Of a stretch of DNA of 57,632 nucleotides, positions 41,893 through 53,604 are shown one piece after another. The position numbers and the translations under genes are program-made. The notes beneath the pieces are model-generated. The model was given only the letters and a program-made list of their open reading frames with translations, made no database searches and had not been told where the DNA came from. The DNA is from Limnohabitans sp. Lineage in GTDB: Bacteria; Pseudomonadota; Gammaproteobacteria; Burkholderiales; Burkholderiaceae_C. The DNA lies in NCBI RefSeq assembly GCF_030158565.1, contig NZ_JAOASQ010000031.1, forward strand, positions 1 to 57,632. Reading direction: 5' to 3'. Each line of letters begins with the position of its first letter. Positions within the stretch are counted from its first letter, which is position 1.

Positions 41893-42426
41893 ATGCCCAG
41901 CAAAAATACAGCCCCCAACAAAGCCGCCAACCCCATCGTCTCTTCGGCCCATCTGGTCTCGCCCGACAGCGCCGAGATGAGCGAGTTCGAGTTCGGCCTG
42001 ATCGTGGCGGGCAACGCGTTTCACCGCTGGATCATCCATTGCATGGCCGCCGCAGGCCTCAAGGATTTGACGCCCTTGGATGTGCTGGTGTTGCACCACG
42101 TGACGCACCGCGCCCGCGACAAACGCCTGGCCGACATCTGTTTCATCATGAACATCGAAGACACCCATTTGGTGAATTACGCCCTGAAAAAGCTGCAAGG
42201 CCTGGGTGTGGTGATGTCTCAAAAGCACGGCAAGGAAGTGACCTATGCGGCCACCGATGCAGGGCGCGGCTATGTGCAGCGTTACCGCGAAATCCGCGAA
42301 AGCTGCCTGATCGATGCGCTCAAGGCCGACGATGGCCTGAACCGCGACATTGGCGAGCTGGCCCGATTGCTGCGTGTGCTCTCGGGCATGTACGACCAGG
42401 CGGCGCGTGCTGCGGCTTCTTTGTGA
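41893..42426 (+). CDS. MarR-type winged-helix transcriptional regulator
   Basis: The 177-aa protein has a MarR-like fold. LTPLDVLVLHHVTHRARDKR and LADICFIMNIEDTHLVNYAL are helices of the wing domain (recognition helix in IEDTHLVNYALKKL). KHGKEVTYAATDAGRGYVQR is the wing and following helix. It has about 35 extra N-terminal residues before the first helix. A GTG seven codons upstream is another possible start. It is divergent from the dctPQM genes and probably represses them in the absence of a ligand. The REP-like element and the oxoprolinase gene follow. Confidence 0.85.
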   Translation: MPSKNTAPNKAANPIVSSAHLVSPDSAEMSEFEFGLIVAGNAFHRWIIHCMAAAGLKDLTPLDVLVLHHVTHRARDKRLADICFIMNIEDTHLVNYALKKLQGLGVVMSQKHGKEVTYAATDAGRGYVQRYREIRESCLIDALKADDGLNRDIGELARLLRVLSGMYDQAARAAASL

Positions 42427-42533
42427 CATCGGCCTTGATGGATACGGCCATGGGCAATTTGAAAATTCCATGCACCAGCCAGCCCGCTCTTTCTCATCCC
42501 GGCTGTCTCTTCGTCATCCCGGCCCCTCTCTTT

Positions 42534-42627
42534 GTCATCCCGGCCTTGAGCCGGGATCCAGAGCGCACAGCCGACTTTTGCAAAGGGCAGCGGGCAACAC
42601 TGGATCCCGGGTCTTCGCCCGGGATGA
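42534..42627. repeat. Bipartite REP-like palindromic element, copy 3 (inverted)
   Basis: In the opposite orientation to the copies at 15739 and 15882, this has GTCATCCCGG-ccttgag-CCGGGATCCA on the left. On the right it has TGGATCCCGGG-tcttcg-CCCGGGATGA, whose loop is the exact complement of cgaaga in the other copies. The core keeps CTTTTGCAAAGGGC in place of CCCTTTGCAAATG. Two solo half-sites (CTCATCCCGGC near 42493 and GTCATCCCGGCC near 42513) precede it. The gene-free stretch 42427-42739 holds only this element and AT-richer DNA leading to the oxoprolinase gene. Confidence 0.8.
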
Positions 42628-42739
42628 AAAAGGAAAAAGTCAGATGACAAAGAAAAAAGTCGGATGACAAACACGCGCACGCCAACGATGTTTTAACTTC
42701 ATTGGATCGGATCAATTTATTCTGATTGTTGAGTGACTT

Positions 42740-45700
42740 ATGACAGAACCTATCCTCACACCCGCATGCAAAAACCGTTGGCAATTCTGGATTGACCGGG
42801 GCGGCACCTTCACCGACGTGGTCGGCAAGCGGCCCGACGGCACTTTGGTCACGCACAAGCTGCTCTCTGAAAACCCCGAGCAGTACCGTGATGCGGCGGT
42901 GGCTGGCATTCGCCATTTGCTGGGCCTCCAAGCTGGCGAGCCGGTCACGCCCGAACTGGTCGAGTGCGTGAAGATGGGCACCACCGTGGCCACCAACGCG
43001 CTGCTGGAGCGCAAGGGCGAGGCGACGCTGCTGGTGACCACGCAAGGCTTTGGCGACGCGCTGCGCATTGCGTATCAAAACCGCCCGCGATTGTTTGACC
43101 GCCAGATCGTGCTGCCCGAATTGCTTTACAGCGCGGTGATCGAAGCGCAGGAGCGTGTGGCGGTGGATGGCGAGGTGTTGCAGCCCCTGGATGAGGCGCA
43201 TTTGCGCACCCAATTGAAGCATTGGCACCAGCAAGGGGTGCGTTCTGTCGCCATCGTGTTCATGCACGGCTGGCGGCACACGGCGCATGAGCTGGCCGCT
43301 GCGCGCCTGGCGCGTGAGGAGGGTTTCACGCAGGTCAGCACCTCGCACCAGACCAGCCCGATGATGAAGCTGGTCAGTCGGGGTGACACCACGGTGGTGG
43401 ATGCGTATTTGTCACCGATTTTGGGGCGCTATGTGAACCAGGTGGCCAGCGAGATGCCGGGCGTGAAGCTCATGTTCATGCAGTCTTCGGGTGGTCTCAC
43501 GGACGCGCAGGTGTTTGCGGGCAAGGACGCGATTTTGAGCGGCCCGGCGGGCGGCATTGTGGGCATGGCCCGCACGGCGCAGCTGGCGGGGCACGACAAG
43601 GTGATTGGTTTTGACATGGGCGGCACGTCCACCGATGTGTCGCACTTTGCCGGGCAGTTCGAGCGCGAGTTTGAAACGCAAGTGGCGGGGGTGCGCATGC
43701 GCGCGCCGATGATGAGCATCCACACGGTGGCCGCAGGTGGCGGGTCTTTGCTGGCCTATGACGGTGCTCGTTTTCGCGTCGGCCCGCAAAGCGCGGGGGC
43801 CAACCCGGGCCCAGCCAGTTACCGCCGGGGCGGGCCGCTGGCCGTGACCGATGCGAACGTGATGGTGGGCAAGGTGCAACCGAAGTTTTTCCCGTCGGTA
43901 TTTGGCCCAGAAGCCAACCAGCCGCTGGACGCCGAGGTGGTGCGTGGGCATTTTGCGAAACTGGCCGCGCAAACCGGGCGTGCCGCTGAAGACGTCGCGC
44001 ACGGTTTCATCCAGATCGCGGTACAACAGATGGCCAACGCGATCAAGAAAATCTCGGTGGCGCGTGGCTATGACGTGACGCGCTACACCTTGCAGTGTTT
44101 TGGCGGCGCAGGTGGTCAGCACGCTTGTCTTGTGGCCGATGCCCTGGGCATGTCGCAGGTGCTGGTGCACCCGCTGGCGGGTGTCTTGTCGGCTTACGGC
44201 ATGGGCCTGGCCGACCAGAACGTGATGCGCGAAGAATCCATTGAGCGGCGCCTGGACGCTGCGGCCATGCCCTTCATGGCCGAGCGCTTGCAGACTTTGG
44301 GCGAAACCTCACGCCAAGCCTTGCTGGCCCAGATGGGCGTGGATGCCGGAGGTGCCGACCGCATCGAGCTGCGCCAACGCGCGCATTTGCGCTACGAAGG
44401 CACCGACTCGGCGCTGGTCGTGCCATGGGGTGATCAAGCCCAGTTGGTGGCCGGGTTTGAGGCGGCCTACCGCCAGCGCTTTGCCTTTTTGATGCAGGGC
44501 AAGGCCCTGGTGGTTGAGGCGGTGTCGGTCGAGGCGGTGCTGCCCGGCGATGCCCCCGAAGAAGCCGTGCTGGTCGTGCACCCGCAGCGCGATGTGCCGC
44601 GCCGTGACACCGTGCAGGTCTATGCCGCCAACGCGCAAGGTGTGGCCCAGTGGCAGGACGCCGCGCTGGTGGTGCGCGAGGACATGCGCCCCGGCGACGT
44701 GATCGATGGCCCCGCCATCATTGCCGAGAAAAACGCCACCACGGTGGTGGAAGCCGGTTGGCAAGCGCGCCTGACCGCACTGGACCATTTGCTGCTGGTG
44801 CGCGTGCATGCGCGGGCGGTGCAACACGCCGCAGGCACGCAGGCCGACCCGGTGCTGCTGGAGGTCTTCAACAACCTGTTCATGAACATCGCCGAGCAGA
44901 TGGGGCTGCAGCTGCAAAACACGGCTTATTCGGTCAACATCAAGGAGCGGCTGGATTTTTCGTGCGCGCTGTTCAGCGCAGAAGGCCATTTGATCGCCAA
45001 CGCGCCGCACATGCCTGTGCATTTAGGCTCGATGGGTGAAAGCATCCAGACCGTGATTCAAGAGAACAAGGGCCGCATGCAGCCGGGCGACGTGTTCGTG
45101 CTGAACGACCCCTACCACGGCGGCACGCATTTGCCCGACATCACCGTGATCACGCCGGTCTATTTGGAGGGCCACAAAGACCCTGTGTTTTATGTCGGCT
45201 CACGCGGGCACCACGCCGATGTGGGTGGCTTGACGCCCGGCTCCATGCCGCCGTTTTCCACGCGCATTGAAGAAGAGGGTGTGCAGATCGACAACTTCAA
45301 ATTGGTCGATGCGGGTCACTTGCGCGAGGCCGAGATGGTGGCGCTGCTGCAAAGCGGCGAGTACCCCTCGCGCAACCCGCAGCAAAACATGGCCGACCTG
45401 AAAGCGCAAATTGCCGCCAACGAAAAAGGCGTGCAAGAGCTGCGCCGCATGGTCGAGCAGTTTGGCCTGGACGTGGTGCAGGCCTATATGCGCCATGTGC
45501 AAGACAACGCCGAGGAGTCGGTGCGCCGCGTCATCACGCGCCTCAAAGATGGCGCATTCACTTTGCCGCTCGACAACGGCGCGCAGATCCAGGTGGCGGT
45601 GCGCGTGAATGCGCCAGAGCGTACGGCCGAGATCGACTTCACCGGCACCAGCGCCCAGCTGCCCAACAACTTCAACGCCCCGCGTGCGGTGTGCATGGCA

Positions 45701-46402
45701 GCCGTCTTGTATGTGTTCCGCAGCCTGGTGGACGATGACATCCCCCTGAACGCCGGTTGCTTGAAGCCGCTCAAGGTCATCATTCCACAGGGTTCGATGC
45801 TCAACCCCAATCCGCCCGCTTCGGTGGTGGCAGGCAATGTGGAAACCTCGACCTGCATCACCAACGCGCTGTTTGGCGCTTTGGGCGTGATGGCGGGTAG
45901 CCAGCCGACCATGAACAACTTCACCTTTGGCAATGCCCGTGTGCAGTATTACGAAACCATTTCCGGTGGCAGCGGCGCGGGTGGACGCTACGATGCGCAG
46001 GGCCAATTGGTGGGGGGGTTTGATGGCACCTCGGTGGTGCAAACCCACATGACCAATTCACGCCTCACGGACCCGGAGGTGTTGGAGTTCCGCTTTCCGG
46101 TGCGGCTGGAAAGTTATGCGATTCGCCAGGGCTCTGGCGGCGCAGGGCGCTGGCATGGTGGCGACGGCGGGGTGCGCCGCGTGCGCTTTCTGGAGCCGAT
46201 GACGGCAGGCATCTTGTCCAACGGGCGCATACACCCGGCCTTTGGCATGGCGGGCGGTCACAGTGGCTTGACGGGCATCAACCGCGTGGTGCGCAGCGAT
46301 GGCAGCGTGCAAGAGTTGGCTCACATAGGTCAGGTCGAGATGCAGGCTGGCGATGTGTTTGAGATCCACACGCCTGGAGGCGGGGGATTTGGCGCCGTTT
46401 GA
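42740..46402 (+). CDS. 5-oxoprolinase-type fused hydantoinase A/B (ATP-dependent)
   Basis: The 1220-aa protein joins a HyuA-like half to a HyuB-like half. The HyuA half begins at about residue 20 with [18 protein letters not shown]; the ATP-site continuation has [20 protein letters not shown]. The HyuB half begins at about residue 703 with [20 protein letters not shown], and its active-site block [18 protein letters not shown] is kept. This is the architecture of eukaryotic and bacterial 5-oxoprolinase, which opens 5-oxoproline to glutamate with ATP. It ends with Gly-rich [10 protein letters not shown], like HyuB proteins. Start ATG lies 112 bp after a REP-like element, without a strong ribosome binding site. 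Other cyclic amides are possible substrates. Confidence 0.9.
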   Translation: MTEPILTPACKNRWQFWIDRGGTFTDVVGKRPDGTLVTHKLLSENPEQYRDAAVAGIRHLLGLQAGEPVTPELVECVKMGTTVATNALLERKGEATLLVTTQGFGDALRIAYQNRPRLFDRQIVLPELLYSAVIEAQERVAVDGEVLQPLDEAHLRTQLKHWHQQGVRSVAIVFMHGWRHTAHELAAARLAREEGFTQVSTSHQTSPMMKLVSRGDTTVVDAYLSPILGRYVNQVASEMPGVKLMFMQSSGGLTDAQVFAGKDAILSGPAGGIVGMARTAQLAGHDKVIGFDMGGTSTDVSHFAGQFEREFETQVAGVRMRAPMMSIHTVAAGGGSLLAYDGARFRVGPQSAGANPGPASYRRGGPLAVTDANVMVGKVQPKFFPSVFGPEANQPLDAEVVRGHFAKLAAQTGRAAEDVAHGFIQIAVQQMANAIKKISVARGYDVTRYTLQCFGGAGGQHACLVADALGMSQVLVHPLAGVLSAYGMGLADQNVMREESIERRLDAAAMPFMAERLQTLGETSRQALLAQMGVDAGGADRIELRQRAHLRYEGTDSALVVPWGDQAQLVAGFEAAYRQRFAFLMQGKALVVEAVSVEAVLPGDAPEEAVLVVHPQRDVPRRDTVQVYAANAQGVAQWQDAALVVREDMRPGDVIDGPAIIAEKNATTVVEAGWQARLTALDHLLLVRVHARAVQHAAGTQADPVLLEVFNNLFMNIAEQMGLQLQNTAYSVNIKERLDFSCALFSAEGHLIANAPHMPVHLGSMGESIQTVIQENKGRMQPGDVFVLNDPYHGGTHLPDITVITPVYLEGHKDPVFYVGSRGHHADVGGLTPGSMPPFSTRIEEEGVQIDNFKLVDAGHLREAEMVALLQSGEYPSRNPQQNMADLKAQIAANEKGVQELRRMVEQFGLDVVQAYMRHVQDNAEESVRRVITRLKDGAFTLPLDNGAQIQVAVRVNAPERTAEIDFTGTSAQLPNNFNAPRAVCMAAVLYVFRSLVDDDIPLNAGCLKPLKVIIPQGSMLNPNPPASVVAGNVETSTCITNALFGALGVMAGSQPTMNNFTFGNARVQYYETISGGSGAGGRYDAQGQLVGGFDGTSVVQTHMTNSRLTDPEVLEFRFPVRLESYAIRQGSGGAGRWHGGDGGVRRVRFLEPMTAGILSNGRIHPAFGMAGGHSGLTGINRVVRSDGSVQELAHIGQVEMQAGDVFEIHTPGGGGFGAV

Positions 46403-46461
46403 GCTCTGCCTTCCGGTGTCGACTTCAACAGCAGACCACAGCATGTGTGGCAGCAAGCCAT

Positions 46462-46779
46462 TTATTGGGGCTTGGGTGTCGTAGTGGCGGGCGCTGAGGT
46501 TGGTGCTGAAGGCGTGTACAACTGGCCCTGTACCCTCAGCCCTTGCGCAGACAAGCTGTCTGCTTTTTTGGGGCCGATGCCCTTGATGCGCTGCATGACA
46601 TCTGCCCAATCTGTGAACGCGCCTTTTTGACGCTCATTGAGCACTTGTCGTGTCAGGCTTGGACCGACGCCTTTGAGGCCGTCCAGGTCGATTTCTGAGG
46701 CTTGGTTCAGTTCGATCTGTGCCCGGCAAAGTCCGGCAAACAAACCGGTCACCAGCACGGCAGTTATTTTTAGGATCAT
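46462..46779 (-). CDS. ComEA-like helix-hairpin-helix DNA-binding protein
   Basis: The 105-aa protein starts with a signal peptide (ILKITAVLVTGLFAGLCRAQ) and has two helix-hairpin-helix motifs. IELNQASEIDLDGLKGVGPS carries the L-x-G-V-G motif and DVMQRIKGIGPKKADSL carries the I-K-G-I-G motif. It closes with a Pro/Ala/Thr-rich tail. ComEA proteins bind incoming DNA in the periplasm for uptake. The start at 46779 is preceded by GGGGAGGGG; the longer upstream frame lacks a good start. No other competence gene is adjacent. It is downstream of lapB on the minus strand. Confidence 0.85.
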   Translation of the reverse strand: MILKITAVLVTGLFAGLCRAQIELNQASEIDLDGLKGVGPSLTRQVLNERQKGAFTDWADVMQRIKGIGPKKADSLSAQGLRVQGQLYTPSAPTSAPATTTPKPQ

Positions 46780-46901
46780 GCGATGCCCCTCCCCTGTACT
46801 GGTGAACCAGTTGTTTGCAAGACAGGGCGATTCTCCGGCCTGGGCGTGTGCGGGTAAAGTTTTTAGAGGGTTCGCTTGAAACAAGATGTTTCAAGATGCT
46901 T

Positions 46902-48056
46902 TCAAAGTTCTTCGACGCGGCGCGGCGGGTAGCTGTCCCAGGCTTGGCAACCCGGGCAATGCCAGAAGTGTTCTTTGGCTTCAAAGCCACAGGCCGCACA
47001 GCGGTAACGGGCCAAGGGCCGCGTGGCTTGCTCCAGTGCCTTTTGAACGGGTGCAGGCAGGGGTTCTTGCTGGGCTTGTCCATTGAGCCAGCGCGAAGCC
47101 GCCATCAAGGAGGGGTGCTTTTGCAAATGGTCCAGGTACCGCTGATGCGATGCCGCTTGACCGGATGGTTCTGCCGTTTCCAAGCTGGCCATGGCTTCGA
47201 GCACATCGATGCAAGGTTGTTTGGCGTAATGCGCCTCCAACACATGGAATGCGGTCGCGCTCAAATGGGCCGCTTGGGCGGCTTTCGCCAAGCTGCTGGC
47301 TGCCAAGGGGGCCGAGGCATCTGTTTTCTCAAACAGCGTCTTCAGTGTTTCAAAAGCAGCATGGCTCTGGCCTTGGGCCAGTTGCAGTTGGCCCAATAAA
47401 ATCCGTGGACGGGCTGCGTCGGGTGAATCGATGATGGCGCGTTGTAGCAGTTGCAGGGCTTTGGCTGAGTCGCCTTGCTGTACAGCCTCCCTTGCCAGCT
47501 CGCATTGGTAGTGCGCCATGCGCACGCTGAAGTTGGCTTCCCCTGATTTTTCAAGCAGTTGTGCCACCAGCGTGGCTTCGGGCCACTCGCGTGAACGTTC
47601 GTAAATGGCCAAGCGAGCCAGACGGGCTTGACCTTCATACGTTGTTCCCTCGAGTTTGCGCAAAGCTTCTTCGGCCCGATCGAGCAGACCGGCTTTCAGG
47701 TAATCGAGTGCCAAACCGTGTTGTGCGCGCTGGCGATCGGCGTTGCTCAAGTCGGCACGCGACAGCAGGTGTTCGTGCACGCGTACGGCACGGTCGTACT
47801 CGCCGCGACGGCGAAACAAGTTGCCCAGGGCGAAGTGCAGTTCCGAGGTGTCGGGGTCGTTCTGGACGGCTTCGATGAAGGCGTCGATGGCCTGGTCCTG
47901 TTGCTCATTGAGCAGGTAATTGAGGCCCTTGAAATAGGCGCGCGGTGCTTGGCGGTTGGCGATGCGCAGCTGGCGCAGGTCCAGGCGCGAAGCCAGCCAG
48001 CCCAGGCCAAAAGCCATGGGCAAGCCCAGCAAAATCCAGGTCAGGTCAAGTTCCAT
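46902..48056 (-). CDS. lapB: Lipopolysaccharide assembly protein B (TPR protein, YciM)
   Basis: The 384-aa protein begins MELDLTWILLGLPMAFGLGW, an N-terminal membrane anchor, then GLNYLLNEQQDQAIDAFIEA. Many TPR repeats follow (about residues 35-320). It ends in a rubredoxin-like zinc domain, CAACGFEAKEHFWHCPGC, with four Cys. LapB works with LapC and FtsH to set LpxC levels and so balances lipopolysaccharide synthesis. It overlaps lapA by 11 bp, as in enterobacteria. The ATG at 48056 gives the correct family start; longer frames are spurious. Confidence 0.94.
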   Translation of the reverse strand: MELDLTWILLGLPMAFGLGWLASRLDLRQLRIANRQAPRAYFKGLNYLLNEQQDQAIDAFIEAVQNDPDTSELHFALGNLFRRRGEYDRAVRVHEHLLSRADLSNADRQRAQHGLALDYLKAGLLDRAEEALRKLEGTTYEGQARLARLAIYERSREWPEATLVAQLLEKSGEANFSVRMAHYQCELAREAVQQGDSAKALQLLQRAIIDSPDAARPRILLGQLQLAQGQSHAAFETLKTLFEKTDASAPLAASSLAKAAQAAHLSATAFHVLEAHYAKQPCIDVLEAMASLETAEPSGQAASHQRYLDHLQKHPSLMAASRWLNGQAQQEPLPAPVQKALEQATRPLARYRCAACGFEAKEHFWHCPGCQAWDSYPPRRVEEL

Positions 48057-48333
48057 GCGGTGTCTCGGGCGAAGGTGTTGCTTCAGGGCTTGTCTTGGTA
48101 TTTTGTTGGGCCGCCTGGCGGTGGCGCCACCAGCGAGGCACCATGCCCAGCACGCCAATCACCACGCCCAGAGCGAACGCTGACAGCACCACCAACACGG
48201 TGGGGGCTTGCCAAGAGGTGCCAAAAAAGAAATGGACACGCGTTTCTTGCTGGTTGTTCAGCGCGAATGCAAAGAGGGTGAAAAAAACCGCCGCTTTCAG
48301 CAGCCACTGAAGCAGGCGAAGCAGACGTTTCAT
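48046..48333 (-). CDS. lapA: Lipopolysaccharide assembly protein A (DUF1049)
   Basis: The 95-aa protein has two membrane segments (LLKAAVFFTLFAFALNN and VLVVLSAFALGVVIGVLGMV) separated by NQQETRVHFFFGTSWQAP. The Leu/Ala-rich spans and short periplasmic loop are typical of LapA/YciS. It partners LapB at the inner membrane. The tail is Pro/Thr/Glu-rich. It overlaps lapB by 11 bp and lies 77 bp downstream of ihfB on the same strand. Confidence 0.9.
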   Translation of the reverse strand: MKRLLRLLQWLLKAAVFFTLFAFALNNQQETRVHFFFGTSWQAPTVLVVLSAFALGVVIGVLGMVPRWWRHRQAAQQNTKTSPEATPSPETPHGT

Positions 48334-48410
48334 GGGGAACCTCGGGAAGCTGCAAACATTCTAATGGGCCTCGAGACCGGCATGTTTGCATGTGTGCGGT
48401 GCTTGACCGA

Positions 48411-48722
48411 TCAAGTTTTGTTCTTGGCGGCAGCCGCAGCAGTGCCGGCATCTACAGCCTCACGCAAGGCTTTGCCGGGTTTGAAATGGGGCACCCGTTT
48501 TTCAGGGATCTCAACGCTTTCGCCCGAGCGCGGATTGCGACCGATGCGGGGGGGACGACGGTTGATCGAGAAGCTGCCAAAGCCGCGAATTTCGATGCGG
48601 TGCCCGCGCACCAAGGCATCGCTCATGGCATCCAGCACCGTTTTGACGGCCAGTTCGGCGTCACGGTGGGTCAACTGCGCGTAGCGCGCGGCCAATTCTT
48701 CAACCAGATCAGAGCGTGTCAT
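48411..48722 (-). CDS. ihfB: Integration host factor, beta subunit
   Basis: The 103-aa protein is a DNA-bending IHF/HU-type protein. [20 protein letters not shown] at the N-terminus and [20 protein letters not shown] mark the arm base. [20 protein letters not shown], with the intercalating Pro, and [11 protein letters not shown] follow. The NPRSGE and RP signatures point to the IHF beta chain rather than HU. It follows rpsA with a terminator-like hairpin in between, the same order as in E. coli. Confidence 0.95.
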   Translation of the reverse strand: MTRSDLVEELAARYAQLTHRDAELAVKTVLDAMSDALVRGHRIEIRGFGSFSINRRPPRIGRNPRSGESVEIPEKRVPHFKPGKALREAVDAGTAAAAAKNKT

Positions 48723-48760
48723 GGAGTTCTTCTTATTTTCAAGTCATCTGCAGAGGTCTG

Positions 48761-48794
48761 AAAAAAGCCTGCCCCCATCACAGGGGCAGGCTTT
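48761..48794 (-). terminator. Terminator between rpsA and ihfB
   Basis: On the minus strand AAAGCCTGCCCC (complement of 48783-48794) pairs with GGGGCAGGCTTT (complement of 48764-48775) around a seven-base loop. A six-T run (48761-48766) overlaps the stem's end. It stands 34 bp after the rpsA stop, so most rpsA transcripts should stop here, with some read-through into ihfB. Confidence 0.8.
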
Positions 48795-48827
48795 ACAGAC
48801 AGCAGCTGTCTTTCAGTTCAACAACGA

Positions 48828-50507
<1,680 letters not shown>

Positions 50508-50603
50508 GTGATTTCCTCATCCACCAACAGGACTGACGAACGCGGTATGCGTCGTTTCCAGGAGCTGCAGTGGCGATTGGTTGGCGGTGTGAACCGCGGT
50601 TGG

Positions 50604-50632
50604 TTAGCAAAATCCACGAAGCCGGTGTGCAA
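50604..50632 (-). promoter_or_regulatory. Candidate rpsA promoter
   Basis: On the minus strand TTGCAC (50627-50632) and TGCTAA (50604-50609) are spaced by exactly 17 bp, near the sigma-70 consensus. They lie about 100-125 bp upstream of the rpsA ATG, leaving a leader of roughly 90 nt, as expected for a gene whose product autoregulates its own translation. The rest of the gap 50508-50709 shows no gene. Confidence 0.45.
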
Positions 50633-50709
50633 GCTGCACGAGGGGAGCGACGTGGAACCCGAAAATCAGCCCGCGCAATGCAGGCTGTTGGCCTGAGCTT
50701 GGCGCAAAG

Positions 50710-52704
50710 TCATGCGCCAAAAACCTGCCTGCCTTGCCACCAGCTCAGGACCTGATCCACCGAAGCTTCGATGGACAAGGACGAGTTGTCCAGTTGCAAG
50801 GCATCTTGCGCGGGCTGGAAAGGCGCAACGCTGCGGGACATGTCCCGGGCATCGCGCGCTTCCAAGTCAGCGCGAAGACTGTCGATATTAGCCGAAAAAC
50901 CCTTAGAAATCAATTGCTTATGCCGTCTTTCGGCCCTTTGGGCAGCGCTGGCGGTCAAAAACACCTTCAAAGGGGCGTTGGGGAAGATCACGGTGCCCAT
51001 GTCGCGGCCGTCGGCCAAGAGGCCGGGCAGGCGCTGGAAACTGTGCTGCAAGTCGACCAGCGCCTCGCGCACAGCGGGCAAAACGGACACTTTGGAGGCG
51101 TTCATGCCGCCTTGCTCGCTGCGGATCGCATCGGTCACGTCCACATTGTTCAGCAAGACCTGCTCGCCCTCAAAGCGCACGGGCAGGTGGCGGGCCAGCT
51201 GGGCGATTTGGGCTTCGTCGGCGGCTTCGAGGGACAGGCCCACTTGCAAAGTCGCATGGGCCGTCACGCGGTAGAGAGCGCCCGAGTCCAAATAGTGATA
51301 GCCGAGCTGCGCAGCCACGCGGCTGGCCAACGTGCCCTTGCCCGAGGCGGTGGGGCCGTCGATGCAGATGACCGGGATGTTTTCTGCGGCTGTGTGCGCC
51401 ACCGAAAACAGGGCCTCGAAATAGTCGGGGAAGGTCTTGGCCACGCACTTGGGGTCTTCGATGCGCACCGGGACCTGGTCGGCGTTGAAGGCCGCCAGCG
51501 AGAAGCACATGGCCACGCGGTGGTCGTCGTAGGTGTGGATGCTGGCGCGCTGCCATTGTCCGGCGGGCAGGGGGTGGATGGTGATCCAGTCCGGGCCTTC
51601 TTCGACGGTGGCACCCAGCTTGCGGCTTTCGGTGGCCATGGCCGCGATGCGGTCGGTTTCCTTGACGCGCCAGCTGGCGATGTTGCGCAGCGTGGTCGGG
51701 CCATCGGCATAGAGTGCCATCACGCCCAGTGTCATGGCAGCGTCGGGGATGTGGTTGCAGTCGAGCGTGATGCCCTTGAGCGGCCAGGCCTCCCGGTTGA
51801 TTTCGAGCCAGTTGGGGCCGCTGGTGATTTTTGCGCCCATTTGGGCGGCGGCGTCCATGAAGCGGATGTCGCCCTGGATCGAGTCTGCGCCCACGCCCTG
51901 GATGCGGATGCCGTCACCTTGGGCGATGGCGCCCAGCGCGATGAAGTAGCTGGCCGAAGAAGCATCGGCCTCAACGTGGATGCTGCCCGGCGACTGGTAG
52001 CGGCTGCCGGCCGGGATGACAAAGCGTTCCCAGCCATGGCGTTCCACCGCAATGCCGTAGCGCGCCAGCAGGTTGAGCGTGATCTCGATGTAGGGCTTGC
52101 TGATGAGCTCACCGATCACTTCGATCGTGATGGCGCGATCCGTGGCGGCCAATGGCAGCGCCATCAGCAGCGCGGTGAGGAACTGGCTGGACACATCACC
52201 GCGCACGGGGATGGGCTTGTCTACTTGCAGCTGCGGCTGGCCAATGCGCAGGGGCGGGTAGCCGGCGTTGCCCAGGTAGTCGATGGCGCAGCCCAGTTCG
52301 CGCAGGGCGTCCACCAGATCGCCAATCGGCCGCTCGTGCATGCGGGGCACGCCCTTGAGCGTGAAGTCGCCGCCCTGCACCGCCAGTGCCGCTGTGAGCG
52401 GGCGCATGGCCGTGCCCGCGTTGCCCATGAAAAATTCAATCGCTTCGGAAGGCCAAGCGCGGCCACCCAAGCCGGTGATGGTCACCGTGGTGCCTGCCAC
52501 TTCGACGCCGCAGCCCAGCTGGCGCAGCGCGGCCAGCATCACGCGGGTGTCGTCAGAGTCCAGCAGGTCATGCACCACGGTCGTACCTTGGCACAAGGCC
52601 GAGAGCAGCAACACGCGGTTGGAAATGCTTTTGGAGCCAGGCAGGGTGACAGTGCCGGACGCGCCTTGCAGCGCAGGAAGGTCGAGGAAGGCGGTGGAGA
52701 ACAT
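50710..52704 (-). CDS. aroA/cmk: Fused 3-phosphoshikimate 1-carboxyvinyltransferase (EPSP synthase)/cytidylate kinase
   Basis: The 664-aa protein is two enzymes in one chain. Residues 1 to about 430 are EPSP synthase: [40 protein letters not shown] and [15 protein letters not shown] [15 protein letters not shown]. From about residue 432 the cytidylate kinase domain starts with [20 protein letters not shown] (P-loop), and [20 protein letters not shown] and [20 protein letters not shown] follow. EPSP synthase acts in aromatic amino acid synthesis; cytidylate kinase makes CDP and dCDP. They are unrelated in pathway, but in many bacteria the two genes are neighbours, so fusion is easy. The same fusion is known in Comamonadaceae. 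The gene starts 3 bp after tyrA. Confidence 0.95.
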   Translation of the reverse strand: MFSTAFLDLPALQGASGTVTLPGSKSISNRVLLLSALCQGTTVVHDLLDSDDTRVMLAALRQLGCGVEVAGTTVTITGLGGRAWPSEAIEFFMGNAGTAMRPLTAALAVQGGDFTLKGVPRMHERPIGDLVDALRELGCAIDYLGNAGYPPLRIGQPQLQVDKPIPVRGDVSSQFLTALLMALPLAATDRAITIEVIGELISKPYIEITLNLLARYGIAVERHGWERFVIPAGSRYQSPGSIHVEADASSASYFIALGAIAQGDGIRIQGVGADSIQGDIRFMDAAAQMGAKITSGPNWLEINREAWPLKGITLDCNHIPDAAMTLGVMALYADGPTTLRNIASWRVKETDRIAAMATESRKLGATVEEGPDWITIHPLPAGQWQRASIHTYDDHRVAMCFSLAAFNADQVPVRIEDPKCVAKTFPDYFEALFSVAHTAAENIPVICIDGPTASGKGTLASRVAAQLGYHYLDSGALYRVTAHATLQVGLSLEAADEAQIAQLARHLPVRFEGEQVLLNNVDVTDAIRSEQGGMNASKVSVLPAVREALVDLQHSFQRLPGLLADGRDMGTVIFPNAPLKVFLTASAAQRAERRHKQLISKGFSANIDSLRADLEARDARDMSRSVAPFQPAQDALQLDNSSLSIEASVDQVLSWWQGRQVFGA

Positions 52705-52707
52705 TGT

Positions 52708-53604
52708 TCAGTCTTCAGAAGCTTTGTTGCAAGCGTTACCCGCTTGCAGTGTCCAGGCCGAGCGCACATCGCTGGCTTGTTGAATCAGTTGCTGCAGCGC
52801 GGCGTTGTCGCCCTGTTTCAAGGCGTTTTCAAATTGATCGAGGGCCGCGCGAAAGTGGGTCACTTGCGTGAGCACCTCGGCATGGTTCGCGCTCAAAATG
52901 TCGCGCCACACCGATGCATCGGAGGCTGCGATGCGCGAGAAGTCTCTGAAGCCCGGGCCGGCCATCTCCAGAAATGCAGCCCCTTGGGCTTGCGCCGTCA
53001 AGGCGTTCACCGCGGCAAAGGCCAGCATGTGGGGCAGGTGGCTGACGGCCGCAAAGGTGGCGTCGTGTGCCTCAGGCGTCATGTTGCTCACGTGGCTGCC
53101 GATGGCGGTCCACACATCGTGTGCGGCCTGCATTTTGTGGATGCCGGTTTTTGGCAGCGGCGTGAGGATGGTGCGGCGGTCTTGGTACAGCGCGGCCTCG
53201 GCATGCTCGATGCCCGCGACCTCTTTGCCTGCGATCGGGTGGGCGGGCACGAAGCAGCTCAGGCGGTCGCCCAAGGTGGCAAGTGCTGCGGCGATCACAT
53301 CGCATTTGGTGGAGCCCACATCCATCAGCAAGGCACTTGGCGCCAGCACGTCGCGCATGGCGGCAAAGCTGCTGTGCATCGCGCCCACGGGCACGGCCAG
53401 CAGCACCAGGTCTGCGCCTTGCACGGCTTCGGCCACGCTGGTACAGGCTTGGTCGATGACTTCCAGTTCGACAGCGCGTTGGCGGGTTTTTTCAGAGGCG
53501 CTGAAGCCAGCGATGGTTTGCACCAGGCCCGCTTGGCGCAAAGCGAGCGCAAACGAGCCGCCCATCAGGCCGCAGCCGATCAAGGCAAGCCGCTGGAATG
53601 TCAT
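52708..53604 (-). CDS. tyrA: Prephenate dehydrogenase
   Basis: The 298-aa protein begins MTFQRLALIGCGLMGGSFAL, an NAD-binding fold, then LVLLAVPVGAMHSSFAAMRD. LLMDVGSTKCDVIAAALATL and FVPAHPIAGKEVAGIEHAEA carry the substrate His and catalytic residues of TyrA. AVSHLPHMLAFAAVNALT is the usual helical dimerisation part. It converts prephenate to hydroxyphenylpyruvate for tyrosine. The ATG overlaps the pheA stop by 4 bp and is the correct family start; the longer frame is spurious. There is no ACT domain, so feedback by tyrosine must act differently. Confidence 0.94.
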   Translation of the reverse strand: MTFQRLALIGCGLMGGSFALALRQAGLVQTIAGFSASEKTRQRAVELEVIDQACTSVAEAVQGADLVLLAVPVGAMHSSFAAMRDVLAPSALLMDVGSTKCDVIAAALATLGDRLSCFVPAHPIAGKEVAGIEHAEAALYQDRRTILTPLPKTGIHKMQAAHDVWTAIGSHVSNMTPEAHDATFAAVSHLPHMLAFAAVNALTAQAQGAAFLEMAGPGFRDFSRIAASDASVWRDILSANHAEVLTQVTHFRAALDQFENALKQGDNAALQQLIQQASDVRSAWTLQAGNACNKASED

